Source: Campylobacteraceae bacterium (lineage in GTDB: Bacteria > Campylobacterota > Campylobacteria > Campylobacterales > Sulfurovaceae). From it: a stretch of DNA of 7,685 nucleotides. The stretch covers positions 1 to 7,685 of the forward strand of contig JALSPE010000024.1 of assembly GCA_026986085.1 (NCBI GenBank), written 5' to 3'. The notes under the pieces were generated by a model. It ran no database searches, was not told the DNA's origin, and saw only the letters and a program-made list of their open reading frames with translations. How positions within the stretch are numbered: position 1 is the stretch's first letter; each line of letters starts with the position of its first letter. Made by a program: the position numbers and the translations under genes. Shown piece after piece: positions 1 to 5,577 of this stretch.

Positions 1-5
1 TTTGT

Positions 6-46
6 GAGGCTTATTGCCTTGAGGCAATAGTGATACCTCTATTTTT
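6..46 (+). terminator. Hairpin with T-run at left edge, possible terminator
   Basis: A perfect 7-bp stem with a TTGA loop (12-18 with 23-29, TATTGCC/GGCAATA) sits inside an outer GAGG/CCTC pairing (6-9 with 36-39). A run of five T follows at 42-46. This is the shape of an intrinsic terminator for a gene left of the window, but that gene is not visible. It could equally be another member of the hairpin-rich spacer that continues to position 176. Confidence 0.35.
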
Positions 47-89
47 ACATAGAACATTTTTTTAATTGCAATTTATGTATTGTTGTTTT

Positions 90-113
90 AACACGCGAAT
101 GAATTTGCGTGTT
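90..113 (+). repeat. Palindromic repeat copy A (ACACGCGAAT core)
   Basis: A nearly perfect hairpin: 90-100 pairs with 103-113, eleven pairs, ten Watson-Crick and one G-T (97/106). The core CGCGAAT..ATTTGCG matches the other three palindromes at 154-176, 7384-7406 and 7438-7460. The single wobble would be a G-U pair in plus-strand RNA but an A-C mismatch in minus-strand RNA, which hints that it acts in a plus-strand transcript. Confidence 0.6.
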
Positions 114-116
114 TGT

Positions 117-153
117 TGATTTATTACTGTGGTAATAAAATCAGTGCTTTTTT
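117..153 (+). terminator. Hairpin plus T6 run, probable rho-independent terminator
   Basis: Positions 117-127 pair with 132-143 around a TGTG loop, giving eleven pairs with one bulged A (140). A TTTTTT run at 148-153 follows after GTGC. The stem is AT-rich, so it is weak by enterobacterial standards but reasonable in this genome. It lies between two members of the palindrome family (90-113 and 154-176). Any gene it terminates lies outside the window. Confidence 0.4.
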
Positions 154-176
154 GGACCCTCGAATTTATTCGGGGC
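154..176 (+). repeat. Palindromic repeat copy C (GGACCCTCGAAT)
   Basis: CCC (157-159) and CGAAT (161-165) pair with ATTCG (168-172) and GGG (173-175), with T160 bulged and a TT turn. Its right-hand relative at 7384-7406 has the same frame, GGACnnTCGAATTTATTC, but CTA/TAG in place of CCC/GGG, so the pairing is kept while the bases differ. Confidence 0.6.
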
Positions 177-206
177 AAAAGTTTTATTGAGTTTAATTTT
201 ACCTAT

Positions 207-228
207 CACTTAACAAACACTTAACAAA
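207..228 (+). promoter_or_regulatory. Perfect 11-bp tandem repeat, candidate response-regulator operator
   Basis: CACTTAACAAA occurs twice back to back (207-217 and 218-228). This places two TTAACA boxes at 210-215 and 221-226 with 5 bp between them, one helical turn apart. That geometry is typical of OmpR/PhoB-family response regulators (the Bacillus PhoP box is TTAACA repeated with about 11-bp period). The downstream copy overlaps the presumed -35 position, as in class II activation. The regulator itself is not in the window. The repeat is seen directly; its role is inferred. Confidence 0.5.
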
Positions 229-248
229 ATTTTAGTAAAATATATAAG
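221..248 (+). promoter_or_regulatory. Probable sigma-70 promoter of the NosL/ABC operon
   Basis: A -35-like TTAACA (221-226) and a -10-like TATAAG (243-248; TATATA at 241-246 is an alternative) are separated by 16 bp. The start of transcription would fall near 255, just before the structured leader. It is the only good promoter upstream of the seven-gene operon, and I see no internal promoter at the overlapping gene junctions. Confidence 0.5.
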
Positions 249-264
249 AGCTTATTGGTTATTT

Positions 265-440
265 TTTAAAACCTAAGTTCGACGGAGTATTATTTGGCTT
301 CCCTTCGGGCTTTACAAGGTTTCCCTTATGCCGATTCAAATTTTTTTGAATTAATAGGAAAGTCCTGTAAAAATTTAATTTAGCTAAAGATTAATCTTGT
401 AAAGCTGTGGCTATGTTTCTTTGTCGAACTTAGGTTTAAA
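265..440 (+). ncRNA. Structured 5' leader RNA (candidate cis-regulator) or MITE-like palindrome
   Basis: AAACCTAAGTTCGAC (269-283) is perfectly complementary to 423-437, and TTT/AAA (265-267 with 438-440) extends the stem past one bulged A. Nested inside, GCTTTACAAG (309-318) pairs perfectly with 396-405. The apex holds a 7-bp hairpin (334-340 with 345-351) over TTTCC/GGAAA (320-324 with 357-361). A small CCC-TTC-GGG hairpin sits at 301-309. TTTACA (311-316) can instead pair with TGTAAA (366-371), a competing fold. The right arm ends against the Shine-Dalgarno AAAGG (438-442) of the first operon gene, so a leader controlling translation is the simplest reading. Alternatives are a free-standing RNA such as a 6S-like RNA (similar length and bulged-rod shape) or a small inverted-repeat mobile element. 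I recognise no known riboswitch class. Confidence 0.5.
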
Positions 441-448
441 GGTTTATT

Positions 449-1114
449 ATGAAAATTATATTTACAATATTTGTAGCATTAAATATTTTATTTGCCAATA
501 GTATAAGTGATGCAAAGTTTAAAAAAATGGCAATTAAAGGCTCTAAGATTGCAAAAGTTTTTTGTGATAGCTCTAAGTTGCCTAGTGCAAAAGGGGATAT
601 TGACAAAACTATAGAGAGCATAAGCAGGAGTGGTGCTTGTGCTAATTTAGATAAGAGAAAATTGTTATATATTGCCTACTATTTAAGTTCAAAATCTAAA
701 ATTAAGAAGAGAGTAGATGTGCCAAGTGGTGCTAAGTGCCCTGTTTGTGGTATGTTTGTATATAAGTATCCAAAGTGGGCTGCTTTAATGGTGATTGATG
801 GTAAAAAATACTACTTTGATGGTGTAAAAGATATGATGAAATATTACTTTTTTGATGGAGATTTTAAGTATGATAGGGCAAAAATATCTAAAATGAAGGT
901 AACTAACTACTACACTTTAGAGACAATTGATGCAAAAGATGCGCTATATGTTTATGATTCTAAGAAGTATGGTCCTATGGGTAGAGAGTTAATACCATTT
1001 TCTAACAAAAAAGAGGTAGATAGCTTTATAGCAGATTATGGTGGTAAATTAATGTTATTTAAAGACATTACTCCAAAAAATGTAATGGCATTAGATGGGG
1101 TTGAGTTAAAGTGA
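449..1114 (+). CDS. nosL: NosL-family copper-binding protein with N-terminal extension
   Basis: A predicted periplasmic protein of 221 aa. Residues 1-16 look like a signal peptide (MKII then a hydrophobic stretch ending near LFA/N), with no lipobox cysteine. Residues 20-90 form an extra, mostly helical region with Cys39 and Cys64 that is not part of a typical NosL. The NosL domain starts at CPVCGM (97-102) and continues with KYYFDGVKDMM (120-130), the equivalent of the usual FDDxxxM segment. NosL proteins bind Cu(I) and help assemble the copper centres of nitrous oxide reductase. No nosZ is nearby, so the client may differ and the symbol marks the family only. The ATG at 449 follows AAAGG (438-442) by 6 nt. 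The gene heads an operon; its TGA overlaps the next GTG. The RBS abuts the stem of the structured leader, suggesting translational control. Confidence 0.8.
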   Translation: MKIIFTIFVALNILFANSISDAKFKKMAIKGSKIAKVFCDSSKLPSAKGDIDKTIESISRSGACANLDKRKLLYIAYYLSSKSKIKKRVDVPSGAKCPVCGMFVYKYPKWAALMVIDGKKYYFDGVKDMMKYYFFDGDFKYDRAKISKMKVTNYYTLETIDAKDALYVYDSKKYGPMGRELIPFSNKKEVDSFIADYGGKLMLFKDITPKNVMALDGVELK

Positions 1115-1356
1115 TAAAGCAGTTTTTAACTCTTATTTTAACTACATTTGCGCTATTTGGCTTTGTTATATTTTACCATACAACAAAAGAGATAGGTAGA
1201 GATAGTTTAAATTTTACAAAGGTAACAACAATTGTAGAACCAGCCCTTAGTGTCTCTAATTTGGATGATAGATTTTTACTTTTAGAGAAAAAGATTAATA
1301 GAGTATATCCTCAAATGCCAAAACCTCAAAGAGTGGGATTTGTCTATGTTAAATAA
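1111..1356 (+). CDS. Small membrane-anchored protein of unknown function
   Basis: I do not recognise this 81-aa protein. It starts at GTG inside the GTGA overlap with the preceding stop. Residues 4-22 form one hydrophobic segment (an uncleaved anchor or signal peptide). The remaining roughly 58 residues are hydrophilic and probably periplasmic, with a charged segment LDDRFLLLEKKINRVYP (51-67) and a proline-rich QMPKPQ (68-73). It has no cysteine. It overlaps the following permease by 11 nt, so it is translated as part of the operon. Its place directly before the FtsX-like permease suggests a small accessory subunit of that transporter, but this is position-based inference. The tight stop/start coupling on both sides argues that it is a real gene. 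Confidence 0.75.
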   Translation: MIKQFLTLILTTFALFGFVIFYHTTKEIGRDSLNFTKVTTIVEPALSVSNLDDRFLLLEKKINRVYPQMPKPQRVGFVYVK

Positions 1357-2521
1357 TCTTTTTTTACACTTTGTATCTCTATTTTTTTTAAAAGATAAAA
1401 GGCGTTATCTCTCTTTGATGATAATATCTACAGTTGTAGTTTTTCTGCTTAGTGTGGCACTATTTATAAGTAGCTCTATTAAGCATACGCTAATAGAGAA
1501 TTTACAAAATCAGCCAGATTTTATTGTTCAAAAAGTAGTAGCAGGAGAGAGTTCTTATACCCCTTTGTCGTGGCAAGATAAGATATTAGATATACCAGGT
1601 ATTGGCTCTATTAATGCAAGAGTCTATGGGCGTTACAATTTAGATAGCAAAAAATCGATTTTAATTATTGGTATAGACCCTTTTGATGAGCAAACTAATA
1701 AGAGTTTAAAAGAGATAATTGATAGTATAGATTTAAAAGCTTTTTTAAAAGAGAAGTATATGATTATTGGTGCAGGAGTGGATAGCTATTTAAAGAGCCA
1801 TTTTTTTAATGATTACTATAATTTTTTAACCCCCAAAGGAGAGCTTAAAAGGGTAAAAGTGTTTAAAGTTTTAAGTCCTAAGAGTGCAATCTTTAGTAAC
1901 GATGTTGCAATTTTGCCAATTAATTTAGCAAAAGAGATATTGGGTATAAAAAAAGATAGTGTTAGCGACTTTGCAATAGATATTCCAAACAGTAGCGAAG
2001 AGGATACTATAAAGCAAAAGATTGAGTCTTTGTTTTTTAATGCAAGGGTTGTGAGCAAAAGGAGTGTAAGGGAGGCTTATGAGAGTCTATATGACTACAA
2101 AAGTGGCATCTTTTTAGCTCTGTTTATAGTGGTGCTAACTACTTTTACTCTTATTTTATACCTAAGATATACGATAGCTACTTCTATAGAGAGAAGAGAG
2201 ATTGGTATCTTTAGGGCAGTTGGTTGGAGTATTAAAGATGTTATAAAATTGAAATTTTTGGAGAATCTTGCGTTGGTTGTTGTAAGCTTTACTCTTGGGG
2301 TTTCATTAGCATATCTATACACTTTTATTTTTAATGCACCAATTGCTCTTAATATATTTTTAGATAAGCAAAACTTAAAGAGTTTTGCTACGCTAGATGC
2401 CTATATTGAGCCGGGGGTATTGGCTTCTATATTTATTATCTTTGCAATATCTTTTTTGGCAACTGCTCTTATTCCAATTTGGAAGATAGCAACAACAGAC
2501 CCAAAAGAGGCGATGAGATGA
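1346..2521 (+). CDS. FtsX/LolC/MacB-type ABC transporter permease
   Basis: A 391-aa inner-membrane subunit of a type VII (mechanotransmission) ABC transporter. Transmembrane helix 1 lies at about 22-45. A large periplasmic domain follows (about 46-252), then three helices at about 254-275, 303-328 and 357-381. The FtsX coupling-helix signature ERREIGIFRAVGWS (282-295) and the terminal PIWKIATTDPKEAM (377-390) are diagnostic. I chose ATG at 1346 because GAGTGGG (1331-1337) lies 8 nt upstream; a TTG two codons earlier (1340) would be too close to that site. The ATPase gene follows with an ATGA overlap. Single-ATPase, FtsX-type pairs of this kind (LolCDE, MacB) act on periplasmic substrates rather than moving solutes through a channel. 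The flanking NosL genes suggest that it powers periplasmic copper or cofactor handover, which is inference. Classical NosY permeases have a different fold, so this is not a plain nosFY pair. Confidence 0.87.
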   Translation: MLNNLFLHFVSLFFLKDKRRYLSLMIISTVVVFLLSVALFISSSIKHTLIENLQNQPDFIVQKVVAGESSYTPLSWQDKILDIPGIGSINARVYGRYNLDSKKSILIIGIDPFDEQTNKSLKEIIDSIDLKAFLKEKYMIIGAGVDSYLKSHFFNDYYNFLTPKGELKRVKVFKVLSPKSAIFSNDVAILPINLAKEILGIKKDSVSDFAIDIPNSSEEDTIKQKIESLFFNARVVSKRSVREAYESLYDYKSGIFLALFIVVLTTFTLILYLRYTIATSIERREIGIFRAVGWSIKDVIKLKFLENLALVVVSFTLGVSLAYLYTFIFNAPIALNIFLDKQNLKSFATLDAYIEPGVLASIFIIFAISFLATALIPIWKIATTDPKEAMR

Positions 2522-3207
2522 TTTTAGAAGTTGAAAATTTAGATAAAATATATAAAAGCAATGGCGACTCTTACCATATTTTAAAAGATATAAATTTAAA
2601 GATAAAAGAGGGTGAGCTAACTATTTTAAAGGGTGTAAGTGGTAGTGGTAAAAGCACTCTTTTGTCGATTATATCTGGTATGGAAAAGCCCACAAGTGGC
2701 AAAGTTGAGCTTTTGGGTGAGCCAATAGCCAAACTTCCAGATATTCATATTAGCCACTTTAGAGCATCTAAAATAGGTATGGTGTTTCAACACTTTAACC
2801 TTATAGAGAATATTAGTGCAATTGATAATGTAATGTTACCTTTGGTTCCACTGAAAATTGGATTAAAAGAGGGAAGAGAGATGGCACTAGAGGCTTTAAA
2901 ATTGGTAAATATTGAGCATCTTGGTAAGAGGGATATTAAATATCTCTCAGGTGGCGAAAAGCAAAGAGTCGCAATAGCTAGGGCAATAGTTGTAAAACCA
3001 AAAGTTCTTTTGTGTGATGAGCCAACGGCAAATTTAGATTTAGTTAATTCTAAAAAGTTTATAGAGCTTATAGAGAGGTTAAATGGTAATGGATTAACAG
3101 CACTTATAGCAACCCACGACCCAATATTTGATGCTTTGAGTATAAAAAACAAAGTAGTAACTATAAGTCAAGGTAAGATAGAGAAAGAAGAGTTAAAAAA
3201 TGGATAA
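2518..3207 (+). CDS. LolD/MacB-type ABC transporter ATP-binding protein
   Basis: A cytoplasmic ATPase of 229 aa that energises the adjacent FtsX-like permease. All ABC motifs are present: Walker A GVSGSGKST (39-47), Q-loop Gln91 in MVFQHFNLI, signature LSGGEKQR (143-150), Walker B VLLCDEPT (163-170), D-loop NLD, and H-loop His200 in ATHD. The sequence style (NLxxxL...GKSTLL...LSGGEKQRVAIARA) matches the LolD/MacB/FtsE subfamily. I chose ATG 2518, within ATGA overlapping the permease stop, with GAGG at 2507-2510 seven nt upstream. A TTG-initiated reading from 2479 would add 13 residues unlike the family start MILEVENL. It overlaps the next gene by 8 nt. In a standard nos cluster the ATPase would be NosF, which pairs with NosY; this subunit belongs with an FtsX-type partner. 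Confidence 0.92.
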   Translation: MILEVENLDKIYKSNGDSYHILKDINLKIKEGELTILKGVSGSGKSTLLSIISGMEKPTSGKVELLGEPIAKLPDIHISHFRASKIGMVFQHFNLIENISAIDNVMLPLVPLKIGLKEGREMALEALKLVNIEHLGKRDIKYLSGGEKQRVAIARAIVVKPKVLLCDEPTANLDLVNSKKFIELIERLNGNGLTALIATHDPIFDALSIKNKVVTISQGKIEKEELKNG

Positions 3208-4168
3208 ATTGCTACTAAATAGCTATCTGTCGATATATATATTTAGTGAAGTTATTACTTTGATTTTATCTCTTATGGTCCTTTTTATAACTGTTAAAAT
3301 TGTGCTAAAATGGGATTTTAATTCAAACTCAAAAGAGCAATATGCACTAGAGAAGAGTCTCTATTTGGGTTCTATATTAGCTCTTTTTTTATTTGTAGCC
3401 AAATTGATACTGTTGGTATATCTTGTTTATGCTCTAGACGCGATATCAATCTATATTCCAGGAGCTATGTGTGCTGCTGGTGTGGTAAGTGCAAATGGTT
3501 ATGGTATGGTGTTGCTTGGAGTTAAATTCTTAACTATATTTATGCTACTTTTATACCTTTTTTTAGAGAAGTATGATGTAGAGTCAAAATACTACCCCAT
3601 ATTAAGGGCAAGAGAGGTGGTATTAATAGTAGCAATAGTTTTGAGTTTGATTGAGGTTTATTTAGATTATAGCTACTTTTATAATATAGATATTAATGCA
3701 CCTGTAAGTTGCTGTTCAACACTTTATGGAACTCTAGAGGGGCAAAACCCTTTACCATTTAATTTGAACATAAATACTTTACTAATAGTTTTTGCCTTGC
3801 TTTTTATTGCATTAATATCGGCTTTGCTGCTTGAGTTGGAGATATTAACTCTTATAGTTGCCCCTTTGTTTATCTATATTAGCTACTATAGTGTAGTCTA
3901 TTTTTTTGGAACATATATCTATCAATTACCAACGCATAAATGTCCATTTTGTATGATGCAAAAAGAGTATAACTATATTGGATATTTAGTTTGGGGAACA
4001 CTGTTTTTTGGCGTCTCTTTGGGTGCTGTTTGGGCGATAGTTAAGCGTTGGTTAAAAAAAGATTATAGAGAAGTAAAAAGATATGCAATTATACTTTTAA
4101 CCCTTTTTGTAGCTATAAATTGTAGCTATATTTTGATATACTACATAAAAAATGGAGTTTTGTTATGA
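3200..4168 (+). CDS. Polytopic membrane protein with CPFCMM motif, function unknown
   Basis: This 322-aa protein has about eight transmembrane helices (roughly 8-36, 52-79, 103-122, 137-158, 190-214, 217-238, 259-283 and 295-316). I do not recognise a named family. Its cysteines cluster at likely membrane borders: Cys91 in PGAMCAAGVVSANGYG, Cys171-Cys172 in SCCSTLYG, Cys248 and Cys251 in HKCPFCMMQ, and Cys308. The C-P-x-C-x-M spacing at 248-253 equals the CPVCGM copper motif of the operon's first NosL. Cysteine pairs in a membrane protein also recall VKOR/DsbB-type thiol oxidoreductases, but the fold does not clearly match. It overlaps the ATPase by 8 nt and the second nosL by 4 nt (ATGA), so it is firmly in the operon. 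A membrane partner that hands Cu(I) or electrons to the NosL proteins is my inference. The reading frame is secure; the role is not. Confidence 0.82.
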   Translation: MDKLLLNSYLSIYIFSEVITLILSLMVLFITVKIVLKWDFNSNSKEQYALEKSLYLGSILALFLFVAKLILLVYLVYALDAISIYIPGAMCAAGVVSANGYGMVLLGVKFLTIFMLLLYLFLEKYDVESKYYPILRAREVVLIVAIVLSLIEVYLDYSYFYNIDINAPVSCCSTLYGTLEGQNPLPFNLNINTLLIVFALLFIALISALLLELEILTLIVAPLFIYISYYSVVYFFGTYIYQLPTHKCPFCMMQKEYNYIGYLVWGTLFFGVSLGAVWAIVKRWLKKDYREVKRYAIILLTLFVAINCSYILIYYIKNGVLL

Positions 4169-4674
4169 AAAAACTATTAACTATATTTATAACTTTATCA
4201 CTACTAGCAATTGCTGGAGTTATAATTGTCTCTATGGCTAAAAAAGATGCTCCAGTGGTAATTGTTAAAGGAAATAGAGAGCATAAGCCACTGCCAATAA
4301 AATTAAACCACACAAATGATACAGAGTGTGCAATGCTTATAAAGAGCGAAAAAAATGCAGCTGAAGTTGTAGCCCCTGATGGTAGAACTTGGTTTTTTGA
4401 TGACCCTGGATGTATGGTAAAGTGGCTAAGAGATAAACCATTTAAAGATAGAGCCACACTTTGGGTTCATACAGTAGATACAAATAGATGGATAGATGCA
4501 AAAAAGGCATATTTTGGAGTAAAAGACCATACCGCAATGCATTATGGATTTGGGTCAAGAGAGAGAAAAGGAGAGCAGACAATCATATTTAAAGAGATGA
4601 GGCTCAGGGTTTTAAGAGGTGAAACTTTGGCAAATCCAAAGTGGCGCAAAAAGATACTTGAAAAGAGGAATTAG
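4165..4674 (+). CDS. nosL: NosL-family protein, membrane-anchored
   Basis: A 169-aa protein with an uncleaved N-terminal membrane helix (about 3-24) and a periplasmic NosL domain. Recognisable elements are TECAMLI (53-59; Cys55, Met57) and the family hallmark WFFDDPGCMVKWL (76-88; Cys83, Met84), followed by DAKKAYF (111-117) and a His-containing TAMHYGFGS stretch (123-131). The first motif is a single-Cys CxM form rather than CxxCxM. There is no lipobox, whereas many NosL proteins are lipoproteins. It probably binds Cu(I) and serves as a chaperone or relay, like NosL in nitrous oxide reductase maturation. It is the second NosL relative in the same operon and is not a recent duplicate of the first: beyond the motif regions the two differ strongly. 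It starts in an ATGA overlap and ends 2 nt before the next gene. Confidence 0.85.
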   Translation: MKKLLTIFITLSLLAIAGVIIVSMAKKDAPVVIVKGNREHKPLPIKLNHTNDTECAMLIKSEKNAAEVVAPDGRTWFFDDPGCMVKWLRDKPFKDRATLWVHTVDTNRWIDAKKAYFGVKDHTAMHYGFGSRERKGEQTIIFKEMRLRVLRGETLANPKWRKKILEKRN

Positions 4675-4676
4675 TT

Positions 4677-5441
4677 GTGGATAGTATAGATATTTTTTCA
4701 CTTATAACAATAGCTTTTTTAAGCTCTATTGGGCATTGTGTAGGGATGTGTGGGGGTATTGTAGTAGCATATAGCAGTGCAAAAGTAGGCGATAAAGAGA
4801 GCAAGGCTAGAGCCTCTGTATCTCACCTTGCGTATAACTTTGGTAGAGTTACAACATATATGTTTTTGGGTGCTATATTTGGTGCAATTGGTGGGGTTGT
4901 TAGCTTTAATAATATTGCAATAGCAACTCTTACAATTTTTGCAGGAGTATTTATGATTTTAGCTGGTCTGTCGCTTCTTGGAAAAGTTAAATTTTTAACA
5001 AAGTTAGAGCACTCATTTTTTAAGAGCAAGTGGTATCAAAATAGCTTTAGAGAGGCGATATCATCAAAATCACTCTTTAGCTTCTATTTTTTGGGGCTTT
5101 TAAATGGATTATTACCTTGTGGATTGGTCTATTTTTTTGCCGTAACAGCAGCTAGCACAGGAAGCCCAGTATGGGGCGCTGTTGTTATGTTGATATTTGG
5201 TCTATCTACAATACCAGCACTTTTTACTTTGGGAATGTTTACTTCTATTTTGTCGAAAAGTGGTATTAGGAAAGTGATGATGAATCTATCTTCGATAGTT
5301 GTTGTTTTGTATGGCGTATATACAATATACAGAGGATATGATTTTATAAAAAATCCAAATAAGAGTTTACTCAATTGCTGTAGCACAGATACGCTAGATG
5401 AAAATTCTACAAACAAATTAGAGCAGTTTAAGTTAGAGTAA
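4677..5441 (+). CDS. SafE/DsbD_2-type membrane protein (TauE/SafE annotation group)
   Basis: A 254-aa inner-membrane protein with about six helices in two related halves. Half one carries GHCVGMCGG (19-27; His20, Cys21, Met24, Cys25). Half two carries LNGLLPCGLVYFFAV (142-156; Cys148). These are the marks of the DsbD_2/UreH-like transmembrane family, usually annotated as sulfite exporter TauE/SafE. Its members often sit with cytochrome oxidase or copper genes and are proposed to move metal ions or electrons across the membrane. A soluble tail after residue 222 adds Cys234-Cys235. The GTG start at 4677 follows AGAGGAA (4664-4670) by 6 nt and lies 2 nt after the second nosL. As the last operon gene, its context favours metal or thiol-redox handling over sulfite export. 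Confidence 0.82.
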   Translation: MDSIDIFSLITIAFLSSIGHCVGMCGGIVVAYSSAKVGDKESKARASVSHLAYNFGRVTTYMFLGAIFGAIGGVVSFNNIAIATLTIFAGVFMILAGLSLLGKVKFLTKLEHSFFKSKWYQNSFREAISSKSLFSFYFLGLLNGLLPCGLVYFFAVTAASTGSPVWGAVVMLIFGLSTIPALFTLGMFTSILSKSGIRKVMMNLSSIVVVLYGVYTIYRGYDFIKNPNKSLLNCCSTDTLDENSTNKLEQFKLE

Positions 5442-5481
5442 GTTGCTACTAATTAACAAAACTCACACGCAATTTTACTCT
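5435..5481 (+). repeat. Inverted repeat over the operon stop codon
   Basis: AGAGTAA (5435-5441, ending in the TAA stop) pairs with 5475-5481, and TTGC (5443-5446) pairs with GCAA (5469-5472), enclosing a 22-nt loop. No T-run follows, so it is not a good intrinsic terminator. It may protect the 3' end of the operon mRNA or may be chance. Confidence 0.3.
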
Positions 5482-5550
5482 TATGAATACTGAAAATACA
5501 AGAACTATTGCATAATTTGTCTTGAATAAATTAAAGAGGGTAAAAAATGG

Positions 5551-5556
5551 TATAAT
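5551..5556 (+). promoter_or_regulatory. -10 box of the aguB promoter
   Basis: A consensus TATAAT lies 21 nt before the aguB start codon, in a 136-bp gap after the NosL operon. There is no recognisable -35 at normal spacing, as is common in Campylobacterota promoters. Transcription would begin near 5563, leaving a short leader with the Shine-Dalgarno TAGG (5567-5570). Confidence 0.6.
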
Positions 5557-5577
5557 AAATAAAAAATAGGTAATTAG

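Noticed and set aside
1..57. Minus-strand open frame with ATG at 57-55 running off the left edge (19 codons), and a plus-strand frame ending at 63
   Set aside because: Neither has a ribosome-binding site or recognisable protein pattern, and the stretch is occupied by a strong hairpin. Too short to support a gene call.
265..440. Identification of the leader as a named riboswitch (cobalamin, TPP, c-di-GMP, glycine) or RNase P/SRP RNA
   Set aside because: The conserved cores of these classes are absent on both strands. AGGAAAGTCC at 356-365 recalls RNase P, but the element is far too short. A 6S-like RNA remains possible by size and shape only.
1816..2322. Minus-strand open frames of 75-80 codons inside the permease gene, and similar ones in other genes (for example 2787-3152)
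   Set aside because: They are antisense to strongly supported genes, have low-complexity composition and no ribosome-binding sites.
2479..2517. TTG-initiated N-terminal extension of the ABC ATPase
   Set aside because: It lies inside the permease gene, adds hydrophilic residues foreign to the family, and the ATGA-coupled ATG at 2518 with GAGG upstream is the better start.
3200..4168. NosY or VKOR as identity of the eight-helix membrane protein
   Set aside because: The ABC permease partner is already the FtsX-type gene, and the helix number and cysteine spacing do not clearly match VKOR/DsbB.
4677..5441. Sulfite export as the function of the SafE-like protein
   Set aside because: The TauE/SafE name is an annotation group label. 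The GHCxGMCGG motif and neighbours point to metal or redox handling rather than sulfite.
5483..5515. Ten-codon ORF (ATG AAT ACT ...) between the SafE-like gene and aguB
   Set aside because: It has no ribosome-binding site and lies upstream of the aguB -10 box; nothing supports translation.
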